From contig DCHQ01000094.1 in the NCBI GenBank assembly GCA_002314855.1, positions 1 to 9,594 on the forward strand: a stretch of DNA of 9,594 bases, written 5' to 3'. The notes beneath the pieces are model-generated. The model did not search any database, had not been told where the DNA came from, and saw only the letters and a list, made by a program, of their open reading frames with translations. The first letter of the stretch is position 1. Every line of letters starts with the position of its first letter. Shown here one piece after another: positions 1 to 6,298 of the stretch. The stretch is from Lachnospiraceae bacterium UBA1748. Its GTDB lineage: Bacteria; Bacillota; Clostridia; Lachnospirales; Lachnospiraceae. The translations under genes were made by a program, and so were the position numbers.

Positions 1-671
1 CATTCCAGACACAGTTTGGTTTCGTGCCTTGCTACGTAAACTCAAGACTTACAGGTATGGGTATTCCAGTATCTTGTGAAGTAGATATCTACGGATGTTT
101 ATCAGAGTTCATCGGTACAGTAGTATCTGATGATATCGTTACACTTCTTGATATCAACAACTCAGTACCAAAGGATATGTACGAGGAGTCAATCAAGGGT
201 AAGACAAACTACACACTTGAAGATACATTCATGGGATTCCACTGTGGTAACACAAATACAAAGAAGCTTTCATTCTGCGAAATGAAGTATCAGATGATTA
301 TGGCTCGTAACCTTCCAATCGAAGTTACACAGGGTACTCTTGAAGGAGATATCATCCCTGGTGATATCACATTCTTCAGATTACAGTCTACATCAGATGC
401 TCAGATCCGTGCTTACATTGCTCACGGTGAAGTTCTTCCTGTTGCTACAAGATCATTCGGTGCAATCGGTGTATTCGCTATTCCAGAAATGGGTAGATTC
501 TACCGTCACGTACTTATCGAGGGTAACTACCCTCACCACGGTGCTGTTGCATTCGGTCATCACGGTAAGGCACTCTACGAAGTATTCAAGTACATCGGAG
601 TTCCAGTTGAAGAGATCGGATTTAATCAGCCAAAGGGAATGCTCTACAAGACAGAGAATCCATTCGCTTAA
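1..671 (+). CDS. L-fucose isomerase-superfamily protein, C-terminal part (5' end outside window)
   Basis: This is the C-terminal ~223 residues of a ketol isomerase of the fucose isomerase superfamily. These cytoplasmic, metal-dependent enzymes interconvert aldoses and ketoses. The frame is open back to the left edge, so the GTG at 24 is an internal Val codon and not a start. Counting from that Val as 1, E19 (in SCEVDIYG) and D43 (in TLLDINN) are 24 residues apart, the same spacing as the E. coli FucI metal ligands Glu337 and Asp361. A His-rich stretch (PHHG at 170-173, GHHG at 178-181) fits the region of the third ligand, His528. Codons are strongly biased to TTC, TAC and AAC, which suggests high expression. 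The family label is well supported. The actual sugar (fucose, arabinose or another aldose) cannot be read from this fragment, and FucI-like proteins of this superfamily also act on other sugars. Confidence 0.85.
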   Translation, partial: FQTQFGFVPCYVNSRLTGMGIPVSCEVDIYGCLSEFIGTVVSDDIVTLLDINNSVPKDMYEESIKGKTNYTLEDTFMGFHCGNTNTKKLSFCEMKYQMIMARNLPIEVTQGTLEGDIIPGDITFFRLQSTSDAQIRAYIAHGEVLPVATRSFGAIGVFAIPEMGRFYRHVLIEGNYPHHGAVAFGHHGKALYEVFKYIGVPVEEIGFNQPKGMLYKTENPFA

Positions 672-692
672 TTCGAATAATAAACAAAACCA

Positions 693-720
693 GGAGGGTC
701 GCTTGTGCGGCCCTCTTTTT
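693..720 (+). terminator. Rho-independent terminator of the isomerase gene
   Basis: A GC-rich hairpin has arms 694-702 (GAGGGTCGC) and 707-715 (GCGGCCCTC), pairing over 9 bp with one T.G wobble around a TTGT loop. A run of T (716-720) follows. It lies 22 bp after the isomerase stop codon and separates that unit from the GH3 gene. Confidence 0.92.
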
Positions 721-755
721 CTATTAAAAAACTTACTAAAAATAGTTTTGTAATA

Positions 756-820
756 TTGACAAAAAATAAGTAGTTTAAAGAATAGCTAAAGTACTATTTC
801 TGTATTACATGTAGTACAAT
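756..820 (+). promoter_or_regulatory. Putative promoter region of the GH3 gene
   Basis: Two partial promoters can be seen. A perfect -35 box TTGACA (756-761) has only a poor -10 at a workable distance (AAGAAT, 778-783, 16-bp spacer). Further down, TACAAT (815-820) is a good -10 match but lacks a recognisable -35 17 bp upstream, which would fit an activator-dependent promoter. The second overlaps an 18-bp dyad. Either could serve; sequence alone does not decide. Confidence 0.5.
801..818. promoter_or_regulatory. Operator-like 18-bp inverted repeat upstream of GH3
   Basis: TGTATTACATGTAGTACA is an inverted repeat in which eight of nine base pairs are complementary; only the fifth pair is T/G. 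It overlaps the putative -10 TACAAT at 815-820, a typical place for a repressor site. It has no T-tract and an A+T-rich core, so it is not a terminator. The protein that binds it is unknown. Confidence 0.5.
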
Positions 821-826
821 ATATAC

Positions 827-837
827 AGGTTTAACCT
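827..837. promoter_or_regulatory. Second small dyad, AGGTTTAACCT, in the GH3 leader
   Basis: A perfect inverted repeat with 5-bp arms around a single central T lies close to the transcription start expected from the -10 at 815-820. It is short, so chance is possible, but its place beside the larger dyad makes an operator role plausible. Confidence 0.3.
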
Positions 838-850
838 ATTTTAATATTAT

Positions 851-855
851 GGAGG
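851..855 (+). promoter_or_regulatory. Ribosome binding site that decides the GH3 start
   Basis: GGAGG lies 5 nt before the ATG at 861. The alternative in-frame ATG at 849 overlaps this site and has no Shine-Dalgarno sequence of its own, so 861 is preferred. Confidence 0.8.
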
Positions 856-860
856 TTACG

Positions 861-2987
861 ATGGGCGTACAAACAAATAAACAGAAAATAGAAGAGTATA
901 GAGCTAAAGCCAAGGAGCTTGTTTCTAAGATGACGTTAGAGGAAAAGGTATCTCAGATGCTTCACAAAGCTCCAGCTATTCCTCGTCTTGGAATACCAGC
1001 TTATAACTGGTGGAATGAATCGTTACACGGCGTTGCTAGAAGCGGAGTTGCGACAATGTTCCCTCAGGCTATTGGTATGGCTGCTGCTTTCGATACTGAT
1101 ATGATGGAAGAAGTCGGTGATGCTATTGCGACTGAAGCAAGAGCGAAATTTAATATGCAGCAAAAGTATGGCGATGCTGATATATATAAGGGACTTACTT
1201 TCTGGGCTCCTAATGTAAATATATTTAGAGATCCACGTTGGGGTAGAGGTCATGAGACATATGGTGAAGATCCATATCTTACTGGTGAACTTGGTAAAAG
1301 ATTTGTTGATGGACTTCAGGGACATGATGATAATTATCTTAAGGTTGCTGCATGTGCCAAGCATTTTGCTGTACACTCTGGTCCAGAAGATATAAGACAT
1401 AGTTTTAATGCTATTGCAAGCAAGCAGGATATGGCCGAAACATATTTACCAGCTTTTGAAAAGCTTGTATGTGATGCAAAGGTTGAAACTGTTATGGGTG
1501 CATATAACAGAACAAATGGCGAGCCTTGTAATGGTAGCAAAACATTACTTGGTGATATACTACGTACTAAGTGGGGCTTTGAAGGCCACGTTGTATCGGA
1601 CTGCTGGGCTATTAAAGATTTCCATGAGGGACATCTTGTTACTAAGAATGAAGAAGAGTCTGTAGCTCTTGCTGTTAATAATGGATGCGATATTAACTGT
1701 GGTAATATTTTTGCTCATCTTGTTGATGCTGTTAAAGATGGTATGGTTGAAGAAAAGACCATTGATCAGGCTGTTGAAAGACTTTTTGTTACAAGATATA
1801 AGCTTGGTATTATGGGTGATGCCGATGATAATCCATATGCGAATATTCCATATACTGCAGTAGATACTAAGGAGATGCAGGAGCTTAATCTTAAGACTGC
1901 AGAAAAATGCGTCGTTCTTCTTAAGAATGATAATAATGCATTACCTCTTAATCTTGATGGGGTTAAAACAATTGGAGTTATTGGACCTAATGCTAATAAC
2001 AGAAGAGCATTAAAGGGTAACTACGAAGGAACAGCTTCTAGATATGTGACAGTTCTTGAAGGTATACAGGATTATGTTGGTGATAAAGCGAGAGTCCTTT
2101 ATTCTGAAGGTTGTGCATTATTTAGAGACAGAGTGGAATTCCTTGCAGAGCCTAATGACAGAATTTCTGAAGTTAAGGGAATATGTGATGAAAGTGATGT
2201 TGTTATTGCAGTAATGGGCCTTGATTCGGGACTTGAAGGTGAAGAAGGCGATCAGGGTAATGCGTATGCAAGTGGTGATAAGCCAGGACTTGAACTTCCA
2301 GGACTTCAGGAAGAAGTTCTTAAAGTTATATGTGAAAGTGGCAAGAAGGTAATTGTTGTTATATTATCAGGTAGTGCACTTGCTCTTGGATATGCCCAGG
2401 AGCATGCTGATGCAGTATTAGAGGGTTGGTATCCAGGATCACTTGGTGGAAAAGCTATTGCTAACATTATATTTGGTGAGGTTAATCCTCAGGGTAAATT
2501 ACCACTTACATTCTATAAGAGTACTGATAGCTTACCAGAATTCACAGATTATTCGATGAAGAATCGTACTTATAGATATCTTAGTGAAGAGCCTTTGTAT
2601 CCATTTGGTTATGGACTTTCGTATACTAACTTTGACTATAGTGATACAACAGTAACTAATGATGGCGACAATGTAATTGTTGATTTCAAAGTTAGTAATA
2701 CTGGAGACAAATGGGGAGTGGCAACACCTCAGGTATATATCAAGAAGGTTGCAAAGGGAACTCCTAACGCATCGCTCAAGGGATTTACTAAGGTTAGTCT
2801 TGGAGCCGGCGAAAGTAAGGATGTCAAGATGGTTCTTGAGAAGAAAGCATTTGCTCTTAGCGATGAAGATGGAAATATGGTTACTTCTGCTGGAGAATAT
2901 AAGATTTACGTTGGAGATAATCAGCCAGATTCGAGAACAAAAGCTCTTACAGGTAAGGATATACCAGGTATAGACATAACTTTATAA
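861..2987 (+). CDS. Glycoside hydrolase family 3, probable intracellular beta-xylosidase/beta-glucosidase
   Basis: This 708-residue enzyme would remove terminal beta-linked sugars from oligosaccharides. The start at 861 is chosen because GGAGG (851-855) lies 5 nt upstream; the in-frame ATG at 849 overlaps that ribosome site. The order is a TIM-barrel domain (about 20-320), an alpha/beta sandwich (about 350-570) and a fibronectin-III-like C-terminal domain (after YPFGYGLSYTNF). Family marks include RLGIPAYNWWNESLHGVAR, FRDPRWGRGHETYGEDP and KH at 167-168. The nucleophile is predicted as D247 (VVSDCW), and the acid/base Glu lies in LEGEE (E459-E462). The YNWWNE-LHGVAR form is typical of the GH3 beta-xylosidase branch, so xylo-oligosaccharides are the preferred guess. 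There is no signal peptide, so it should act on imported oligosaccharides. It has its own promoter region and is followed by a hairpin. Codons are less biased than in the isomerase. The substrate is the main uncertainty. Confidence 0.93.
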   Translation: MGVQTNKQKIEEYRAKAKELVSKMTLEEKVSQMLHKAPAIPRLGIPAYNWWNESLHGVARSGVATMFPQAIGMAAAFDTDMMEEVGDAIATEARAKFNMQQKYGDADIYKGLTFWAPNVNIFRDPRWGRGHETYGEDPYLTGELGKRFVDGLQGHDDNYLKVAACAKHFAVHSGPEDIRHSFNAIASKQDMAETYLPAFEKLVCDAKVETVMGAYNRTNGEPCNGSKTLLGDILRTKWGFEGHVVSDCWAIKDFHEGHLVTKNEEESVALAVNNGCDINCGNIFAHLVDAVKDGMVEEKTIDQAVERLFVTRYKLGIMGDADDNPYANIPYTAVDTKEMQELNLKTAEKCVVLLKNDNNALPLNLDGVKTIGVIGPNANNRRALKGNYEGTASRYVTVLEGIQDYVGDKARVLYSEGCALFRDRVEFLAEPNDRISEVKGICDESDVVIAVMGLDSGLEGEEGDQGNAYASGDKPGLELPGLQEEVLKVICESGKKVIVVILSGSALALGYAQEHADAVLEGWYPGSLGGKAIANIIFGEVNPQGKLPLTFYKSTDSLPEFTDYSMKNRTYRYLSEEPLYPFGYGLSYTNFDYSDTTVTNDGDNVIVDFKVSNTGDKWGVATPQVYIKKVAKGTPNASLKGFTKVSLGAGESKDVKMVLEKKAFALSDEDGNMVTSAGEYKIYVGDNQPDSRTKALTGKDIPGIDITL

Positions 2988-2998
2988 TTGCGTATAAT
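2971..2998 (+). promoter_or_regulatory. Sigma-A-type promoter of membrane protein A, overlapping the GH3 stop
   Basis: TAGACA (2971-2976), a 16-bp spacer and a perfect TATAAT (2993-2998) lie across the GH3 stop codon (2985-2987). Transcription would begin near 3005, just before the hairpin at 3011-3047 and about 60 nt before the start of gene A. This would let A be transcribed separately from GH3. Confidence 0.55.
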
Positions 2999-3010
2999 AA
3001 ATATAGAATT

Positions 3011-3047
3011 AAAAAGGGAGTGTATCAATATGATAAACTCCCTTTTT
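3011..3047 (+). terminator. Long hairpin: GH3 terminator and leader structure of gene A
   Basis: Arms 3011-3021 (AAAAAGGGAGT) and 3037-3047 (ACTCCCTTTTT) are perfectly complementary over 11 bp. Inside them, TATCA (3023-3027) can pair with TGATA (3031-3035). The final T run makes it a terminator on the + strand, and the matching A run would let it work on the other strand too. It ends only 2 nt before the AAGGAG ribosome site of gene A (3050-3055), so it also forms part of that gene's leader. Confidence 0.8.
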
Positions 3048-3063
3048 CTAAGGAGAAAAACGC

Positions 3064-3855
3064 ATGAAACTTGAACTAGATGAAGAAAAGAAAGAAGAGC
3101 TTGAAAAAGAGCGTCTTGAAAAGGCGAAACTTAATCGAATAAATAAAGGTGAAACTGAAGCAGAAGAAGATTCTAAAGAGAATCAGAAAAAATCAAAGTT
3201 TCAAGAATTCACAGAAAAGCCTTTTGTTAAAAAAGTTATATACTTTTGGGATTATTATAAATGGTTTGTTATTATACCGACTATAGTTTTGATAATTGCC
3301 ATCGCATTTCTTAGTGATTATCTTCAGGAGAATAAACCAAGGTTACTTGATGTTGCATTAGTTAATACATACGATTTATCTGTTCCTTATGTTGAGATTG
3401 GTCAGAATTATTCATTATATAGAGGATATGCCGAAGGTGAGCTTCCTGTTAAAATCAGTGCCAATATTACTTATCCAAAAGAAATGAATGAAGAAATGGC
3501 AAGAGATACTGCTCTAGTTAGTAGTATACAGAAGCTTCAAGCATTATTTTTATCAGGTAATATTAATGTACTTATAGCTACTGATTATGCTGTAAAGGAT
3601 TTTGCAGAAGCAGGAGATTTTCTGGTATTAGCAGATTGCCTTGAACCTGAATTTATTGAAAAGCATAAAGAAAGACTTTTCTACGCCTTGGTTGAAGGAG
3701 AAGAAAAGCCTGTTGGATTTTATCTTGAAGATAATAATTATCTGGGACAGTTTAGCGAAGATGAAGTTCCTGTAATCGCTATATGTAATTTTTCTGAAGA
3801 AGAAAAGATTAATGAATCCCTTGAATTTTTAAAATGGATGATGATGCAGTATTAA
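3064..3855 (+). CDS. Unrecognised single-pass membrane protein A with extracytoplasmic domain
   Basis: No named family is recognised. The 263-residue product starts 8 nt after AAGGAG (3050-3055). Residues 1-50 are very rich in Glu and Lys and probably form a cytoplasmic coiled coil. A juxtamembrane motif, IYFWDYYKW (59-67), precedes one hydrophobic helix at about 68-88. The remaining ~170 residues should lie outside the cell, by the positive-inside rule. In that part, ALFLSGNINVLIATD (160-174), followed by an AEAGDF segment, resembles the first lobe of sugar-binding proteins, including the lipoprotein in this window. The protein appears paralogous to the one at 8312-9022. It converges on the DUF624 gene and its stop overlaps that gene's stop. 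A part in sensing or assisting the importer is inferred from position and this weak resemblance only. Confidence 0.8.
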   Translation: MKLELDEEKKEELEKERLEKAKLNRINKGETEAEEDSKENQKKSKFQEFTEKPFVKKVIYFWDYYKWFVIIPTIVLIIAIAFLSDYLQENKPRLLDVALVNTYDLSVPYVEIGQNYSLYRGYAEGELPVKISANITYPKEMNEEMARDTALVSSIQKLQALFLSGNINVLIATDYAVKDFAEAGDFLVLADCLEPEFIEKHKERLFYALVEGEEKPVGFYLEDNNYLGQFSEDEVPVIAICNFSEEEKINESLEFLKWMMMQY

Positions 3856-3863
3856 ACTGCATC
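3843..3863. terminator. Hairpin shared by the converging ends of gene A and the DUF624 gene
   Basis: GATGCAGT (3843-3850) and ACTGCATC (3856-3863) form a perfect 8-bp stem around the loop ATTAA. The loop holds both stop codons (3853-3855 on +, 3852-3854 on -). There is no strong T-tract on either side, so classical intrinsic termination is doubtful, but no other terminator separates these genes. Confidence 0.4.
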
Positions 3864-4490
3864 TTCTTCGCCCATTAATTTATTGAAGATTCTACGAAGC
3901 AGCGCAGCGTTATAATATGCAATTGCCGCAATACCTATAAACATTAAAATACTGAATACCATTACTGTGTTTTTACCGGATAAGCCACCGATAAGATACA
4001 GAATAACTGGTACAACAATCATAAACAGCGTGGTGGGAAAGTTAGAAATAGCGAGTAACACCGCGTTTTTTAATGTAACAGAATTAGTCTGATTAAATAG
4101 AGCAATCTGTGGGAATATATAATTGGATATACATAATAATAAGAAGAATGATATTGATAGTGGATACTGGAGCATATTATACATAGGATCCAAAATAAAT
4201 AAAGTAATATATATTCCTATTACAAATAATATTTCGAAAATAGCTATTGGCAACCACATTGTTGTTGCCTGTTTGAAGCTTGACTTGAAAGCTTTTACAA
4301 AAGTCTTTCCTATAAATGGATCGTCGCCATGAAGCATTTTAAATAAAGTGCTATACATTGCTGAAAAGGCAGCTCCCATAGTAAATAACGGAAGTGAAAA
4401 TATTATAAATAGAAGATTAATATACATGAGATTGCATAGAAGAGTAAGAAATCTCATGGCAATTGAATCAGGAGAGAAGAATTTTCTCAT
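3852..4490 (-). CDS. YesL-family (DUF624) integral membrane protein
   Basis: This 212-residue protein belongs to the YesL/DUF624 family, whose biochemical function is not established but whose genes often sit beside CUT1 sugar importers and glycan hydrolases in Firmicutes. The family signature is visible as SLPLFTMGAAFSAMYSTL in the first third, followed by a basic amphipathic stretch (GKTFVKAFKSSFKQAT). About five membrane segments are seen: near 15-38, 78-100, 108-130, 148-170 and 173-196. The start is backed by AAGGAG on the minus strand (4505-4500), 9 nt before the ATG. It is transcribed away from the sugar-binding protein gene through a shared control region and converges on gene A with overlapping stops. 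A role in assembling or regulating the transporter is a context-based guess. Confidence 0.88.
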   Translation of the reverse strand: MRKFFSPDSIAMRFLTLLCNLMYINLLFIIFSLPLFTMGAAFSAMYSTLFKMLHGDDPFIGKTFVKAFKSSFKQATTMWLPIAIFEILFVIGIYITLFILDPMYNMLQYPLSISFFLLLCISNYIFPQIALFNQTNSVTLKNAVLLAISNFPTTLFMIVVPVILYLIGGLSGKNTVMVFSILMFIGIAAIAYYNAALLRRIFNKLMGEEDAV

Positions 4491-4525
4491 AATATAAAGC
4501 TCCTTAATGCGTTAAATTTTTATTA

Positions 4526-4555
4526 ATTATATTACTTGTTAAGGATAACAGTCAA
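4526..4555 (-). promoter_or_regulatory. Promoter of the DUF624 gene
   Basis: Read on the minus strand, TTGACT (4555-4550), an 18-bp spacer and a perfect TATAAT (4531-4526) lie upstream of the DUF624 start, giving a leader of roughly 30 nt. The spacer contains a small dyad, TGTTA-AGGA-TAACA (4537-4550), which could be a regulator site. Confidence 0.65.
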
Positions 4556-4641
4556 ATTAATATATTATTTGATGTATTTAACTAAAAAAAGGTGTTATGT
4601 AAATCGCAAATTGACATTTTAATAAAAAGCAATAGTCAAAT
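4550..4641. repeat. Pair of AGTCAAAT direct repeats in the divergent control region
   Basis: AGTCAAAT occurs at 4550-4557 and again at 4634-4641. With the three preceding bases, the copies match at 10 of 11 positions (AA[C/T]AGTCAAAT). The copies are 84 bp apart, close to eight helical turns. The first contains the -35 box of the DUF624 promoter. The second faces TTGACATT at 4611-4618 as a partial inverted repeat. In AT-rich DNA an 8-mer pair can arise by chance. Confidence 0.3.
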
Positions 4642-4669
4642 AGTATAAAAATTGCACAAAAAAATTTAG

Positions 4670-4698
4670 TTGACATTCTGTTTATAGATAAATATAAT
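4670..4698 (+). promoter_or_regulatory. Perfect-consensus sigma-A promoter of the importer operon
   Basis: TTGACA (4670-4675), a 17-bp spacer and TATAAT (4693-4698) match the housekeeping consensus exactly, with an A-rich stretch just upstream (4658-4664) that may act as an UP-like element. Transcription should start near 4705. This is the strongest promoter seen in the window and suits an abundant binding lipoprotein. Confidence 0.88.
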
Positions 4699-4703
4699 TA
4701 ATT

Positions 4704-4725
4704 TTGAAGATAAGGGTATCTTCGA
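4704..4725 (+). promoter_or_regulatory. Hairpin at the 5' end of the importer mRNA
   Basis: GAAGATA (4706-4712) and TATCTTC (4717-4723) pair perfectly around AGGG, with two further pairs outside (one wobble). It lies at the predicted transcript start, so a 5' mRNA-stabilising stem is the likeliest role. The AT-rich stem makes early termination less likely, although a T-rich stretch follows. The ribosome site AAGGAGG (4742-4748) is not sequestered by it. Confidence 0.5.
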
Positions 4726-4759
4726 TTATTTTATATTCTTTAAGGAGGAAAAAGAATTT

Positions 4760-6202
4760 ATGAAGAGAAAGTTTTTAGCATGCGTTCTTAGTACATGCAT
4801 GGTAGCTGGTACTCTTGCTGGTTGTGGTGAAACTGCTACAACTCCAGATGCACCAACAGATGGTGGCGACACAGTAGTTGATGATACTACAGGTGATGGT
4901 GCTACAACAGACACAATCGAGGTTGAGGGTGCTGTAGGTACAATTTATGTATGTTCATTCACAGACGAAGTTCCAGGTATGATCCAGGATTACGTTGCTA
5001 ATCACCCAGATTTCAAGTACAACGTTGAAGTTACTGTAAAGGCTACAGACGGTGGTGCATATGATACATATATGGCTAACGCTCTTTCAGCTGGTGGTGA
5101 TACAGCTCCTGATATCTACGCTGCAGAGGCTGCTTTCGTACTTAAGTATACACAGGGTGATATGGCTGAGTTCGCAGCTCCATATGCTTCATTCGGTATC
5201 GATGTTGATGCTGAGTTAGCAGCAGCTGAGATCGCTCCTTACACAGTTGACCTTGGATCTAACCCAGCAGGTGAGCTCGTTGCTCTTGGTTATCAGTCAA
5301 CAGGTGGATGTATGATCTACAGACGTTCAATCGCTACAGATGTATTTGGAACAGATGATCCAGATGCAATCGCTGAGAAGGTTGGCGCTGGTTCAGGTAA
5401 CTGGGATGCTTACTGGGCAGCAGCTGATGAAGTAAAGGCTAAGGGATACGCTATGGTTTCTGGTCAGGGTGACCTTTGGAACGTAGTTGAGAAGTCTGCT
5501 GAGACTCCTTGGATCGTTGATGGCAAGCTCAACATCGACCCAGCTAGAGAAGAGTTCATGGACATCTCTAAGAAGCTTTGCGACAATGGTTACTACAACG
5601 ATACAGCAGCTTGGCAGGATGCTTGGTTCGCTGATATGGCTGGTACAGGCGAGAAGCAGGTATTCTCATTCTTCGGTCCAGCTTGGTTAATCAACTACAC
5701 ACTCGGTGATAACTGTGGTGGTAAGGCAGTTGGTGAAGGTACATACGGTGACTGGGCAGTTTGTCCATCTCCAGTTGGTTTCTTCTGGGGCGGTACTTGG
5801 GTAATCGGTTCTAAGAAGGCTGCAGCAGATGCTGATAAGGCAGCTGCAGTTGGAGAAATCATCAGATACATCACACTTGATACTACAGAAGATGGTCTTC
5901 AGTATAAGTGGGCTAACGGTATGTTAAATGATGCTGGTACAAAGGATTCAGTTGCTTCTAACGTAGTTATGGCTAAGTCTAACGGTGAGATGGCATTCCT
6001 TGCTGGCCAGAACGCATTCGATGTATTCGTTCCAGCTAACACATATGCTCGTGGTGACAACCAGTCACAGTACGATGAGAAGATCAATGGTCTTTGGACA
6101 GATCAGTGTAACCTTTACGCTCACGGCGAGAAGTCAAGAGAAGATGCAATCGCAGATTTCAAGACAAACGTAAGCGAGCAGCTTGGTGTTGATGTAGAGT
6201 AA
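4760..6202 (+). CDS. Carbohydrate ABC transporter substrate-binding lipoprotein (CUT1 type)
   Basis: This 480-residue, family 1 sugar-binding protein would capture an oligosaccharide outside the cell and hand it to the two permeases encoded downstream. It starts 11 nt after a full AAGGAGG. Residues 1-22 form a lipoprotein signal with lipobox LAGC, so Cys22 would be lipidated and membrane anchored. A Thr/Asp/Gly-rich flexible linker (about 23-55) follows. The mature part has the usual two-lobe features, with NALSAGGDTAPDIYAAEAA in the first lobe and many aromatic residues (such as FGPAWLIN and GFFWGGTWVIG) suited to stacking on sugar rings. The mature protein is very acidic. Codons are strongly biased to TTC, TAC and AAC, in line with the consensus promoter. 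The ligand cannot be read from sequence; the GH3 gene nearby suggests a plant oligosaccharide. Confidence 0.94.
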   Translation: MKRKFLACVLSTCMVAGTLAGCGETATTPDAPTDGGDTVVDDTTGDGATTDTIEVEGAVGTIYVCSFTDEVPGMIQDYVANHPDFKYNVEVTVKATDGGAYDTYMANALSAGGDTAPDIYAAEAAFVLKYTQGDMAEFAAPYASFGIDVDAELAAAEIAPYTVDLGSNPAGELVALGYQSTGGCMIYRRSIATDVFGTDDPDAIAEKVGAGSGNWDAYWAAADEVKAKGYAMVSGQGDLWNVVEKSAETPWIVDGKLNIDPAREEFMDISKKLCDNGYYNDTAAWQDAWFADMAGTGEKQVFSFFGPAWLINYTLGDNCGGKAVGEGTYGDWAVCPSPVGFFWGGTWVIGSKKAAADADKAAAVGEIIRYITLDTTEDGLQYKWANGMLNDAGTKDSVASNVVMAKSNGEMAFLAGQNAFDVFVPANTYARGDNQSQYDEKINGLWTDQCNLYAHGEKSREDAIADFKTNVSEQLGVDVE

Positions 6203-6229
6203 TCTTTAGATTATAATACAAACATTTTT

Positions 6230-6263
6230 ACAGGGGCAGACGTTCTGTCTGTCCCTGTTTTTT
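6230..6263 (+). terminator. Intra-operon terminator between binding protein and permeases
   Basis: Arms 6230-6241 and 6247-6258 pair over 12 bp with one G.T wobble around a GTTCT loop, ending in six T (6258-6263). No promoter is visible between it and the permease start at 6299, so the permeases should depend on read-through. That would lower permease expression relative to the binding protein, a common arrangement in sugar importer operons. Confidence 0.9.
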
Positions 6264-6298
6264 ATTAAAACGAATAAATGACATTTGGAGGTTTTCCT

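Noticed and set aside
340..753. Open frame overlapping the isomerase end and its terminator
   Set aside because: It lies out of frame with a clear conserved gene, runs through the terminator and has no ribosome site.
849..860. Upstream in-frame ATG (849) as start of the GH3 gene
   Set aside because: It overlaps the GGAGG ribosome site that serves the ATG at 861 and has no Shine-Dalgarno sequence of its own.
1023..1540. Minus-strand open frames inside the GH3 gene
   Set aside because: They are antisense shadows of a well-supported enzyme with no ribosome sites or recognisable domains.
4596..4617. Possible CcpA (cre) site around TGTAAATCGCAAATTGACA
   Set aside because: The TGTAA and CG elements are out of register by one base relative to the cre consensus, so the match is not convincing.
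4611..4646. Second importer promoter from TTGACA at 4611-4616
   Set aside because: No acceptable -10 box lies 15-19 bp downstream; TATAAA at 4644-4649 is too far away.
4726..4914. Minus-strand open frame across the start of the lipoprotein gene
   Set aside because: It is antisense to the signal peptide and the Thr/Asp/Gly-rich linker; its Ser/Val/Pro-rich content is what reverse reading of that linker gives.
6278..6298. Upstream in-frame ATG (6278) as start of permease 1
   Set aside because: TGGAGG at 6286-6291 lies downstream of it and is well placed for the ATG at 6299; the seven extra residues look like translated leader.
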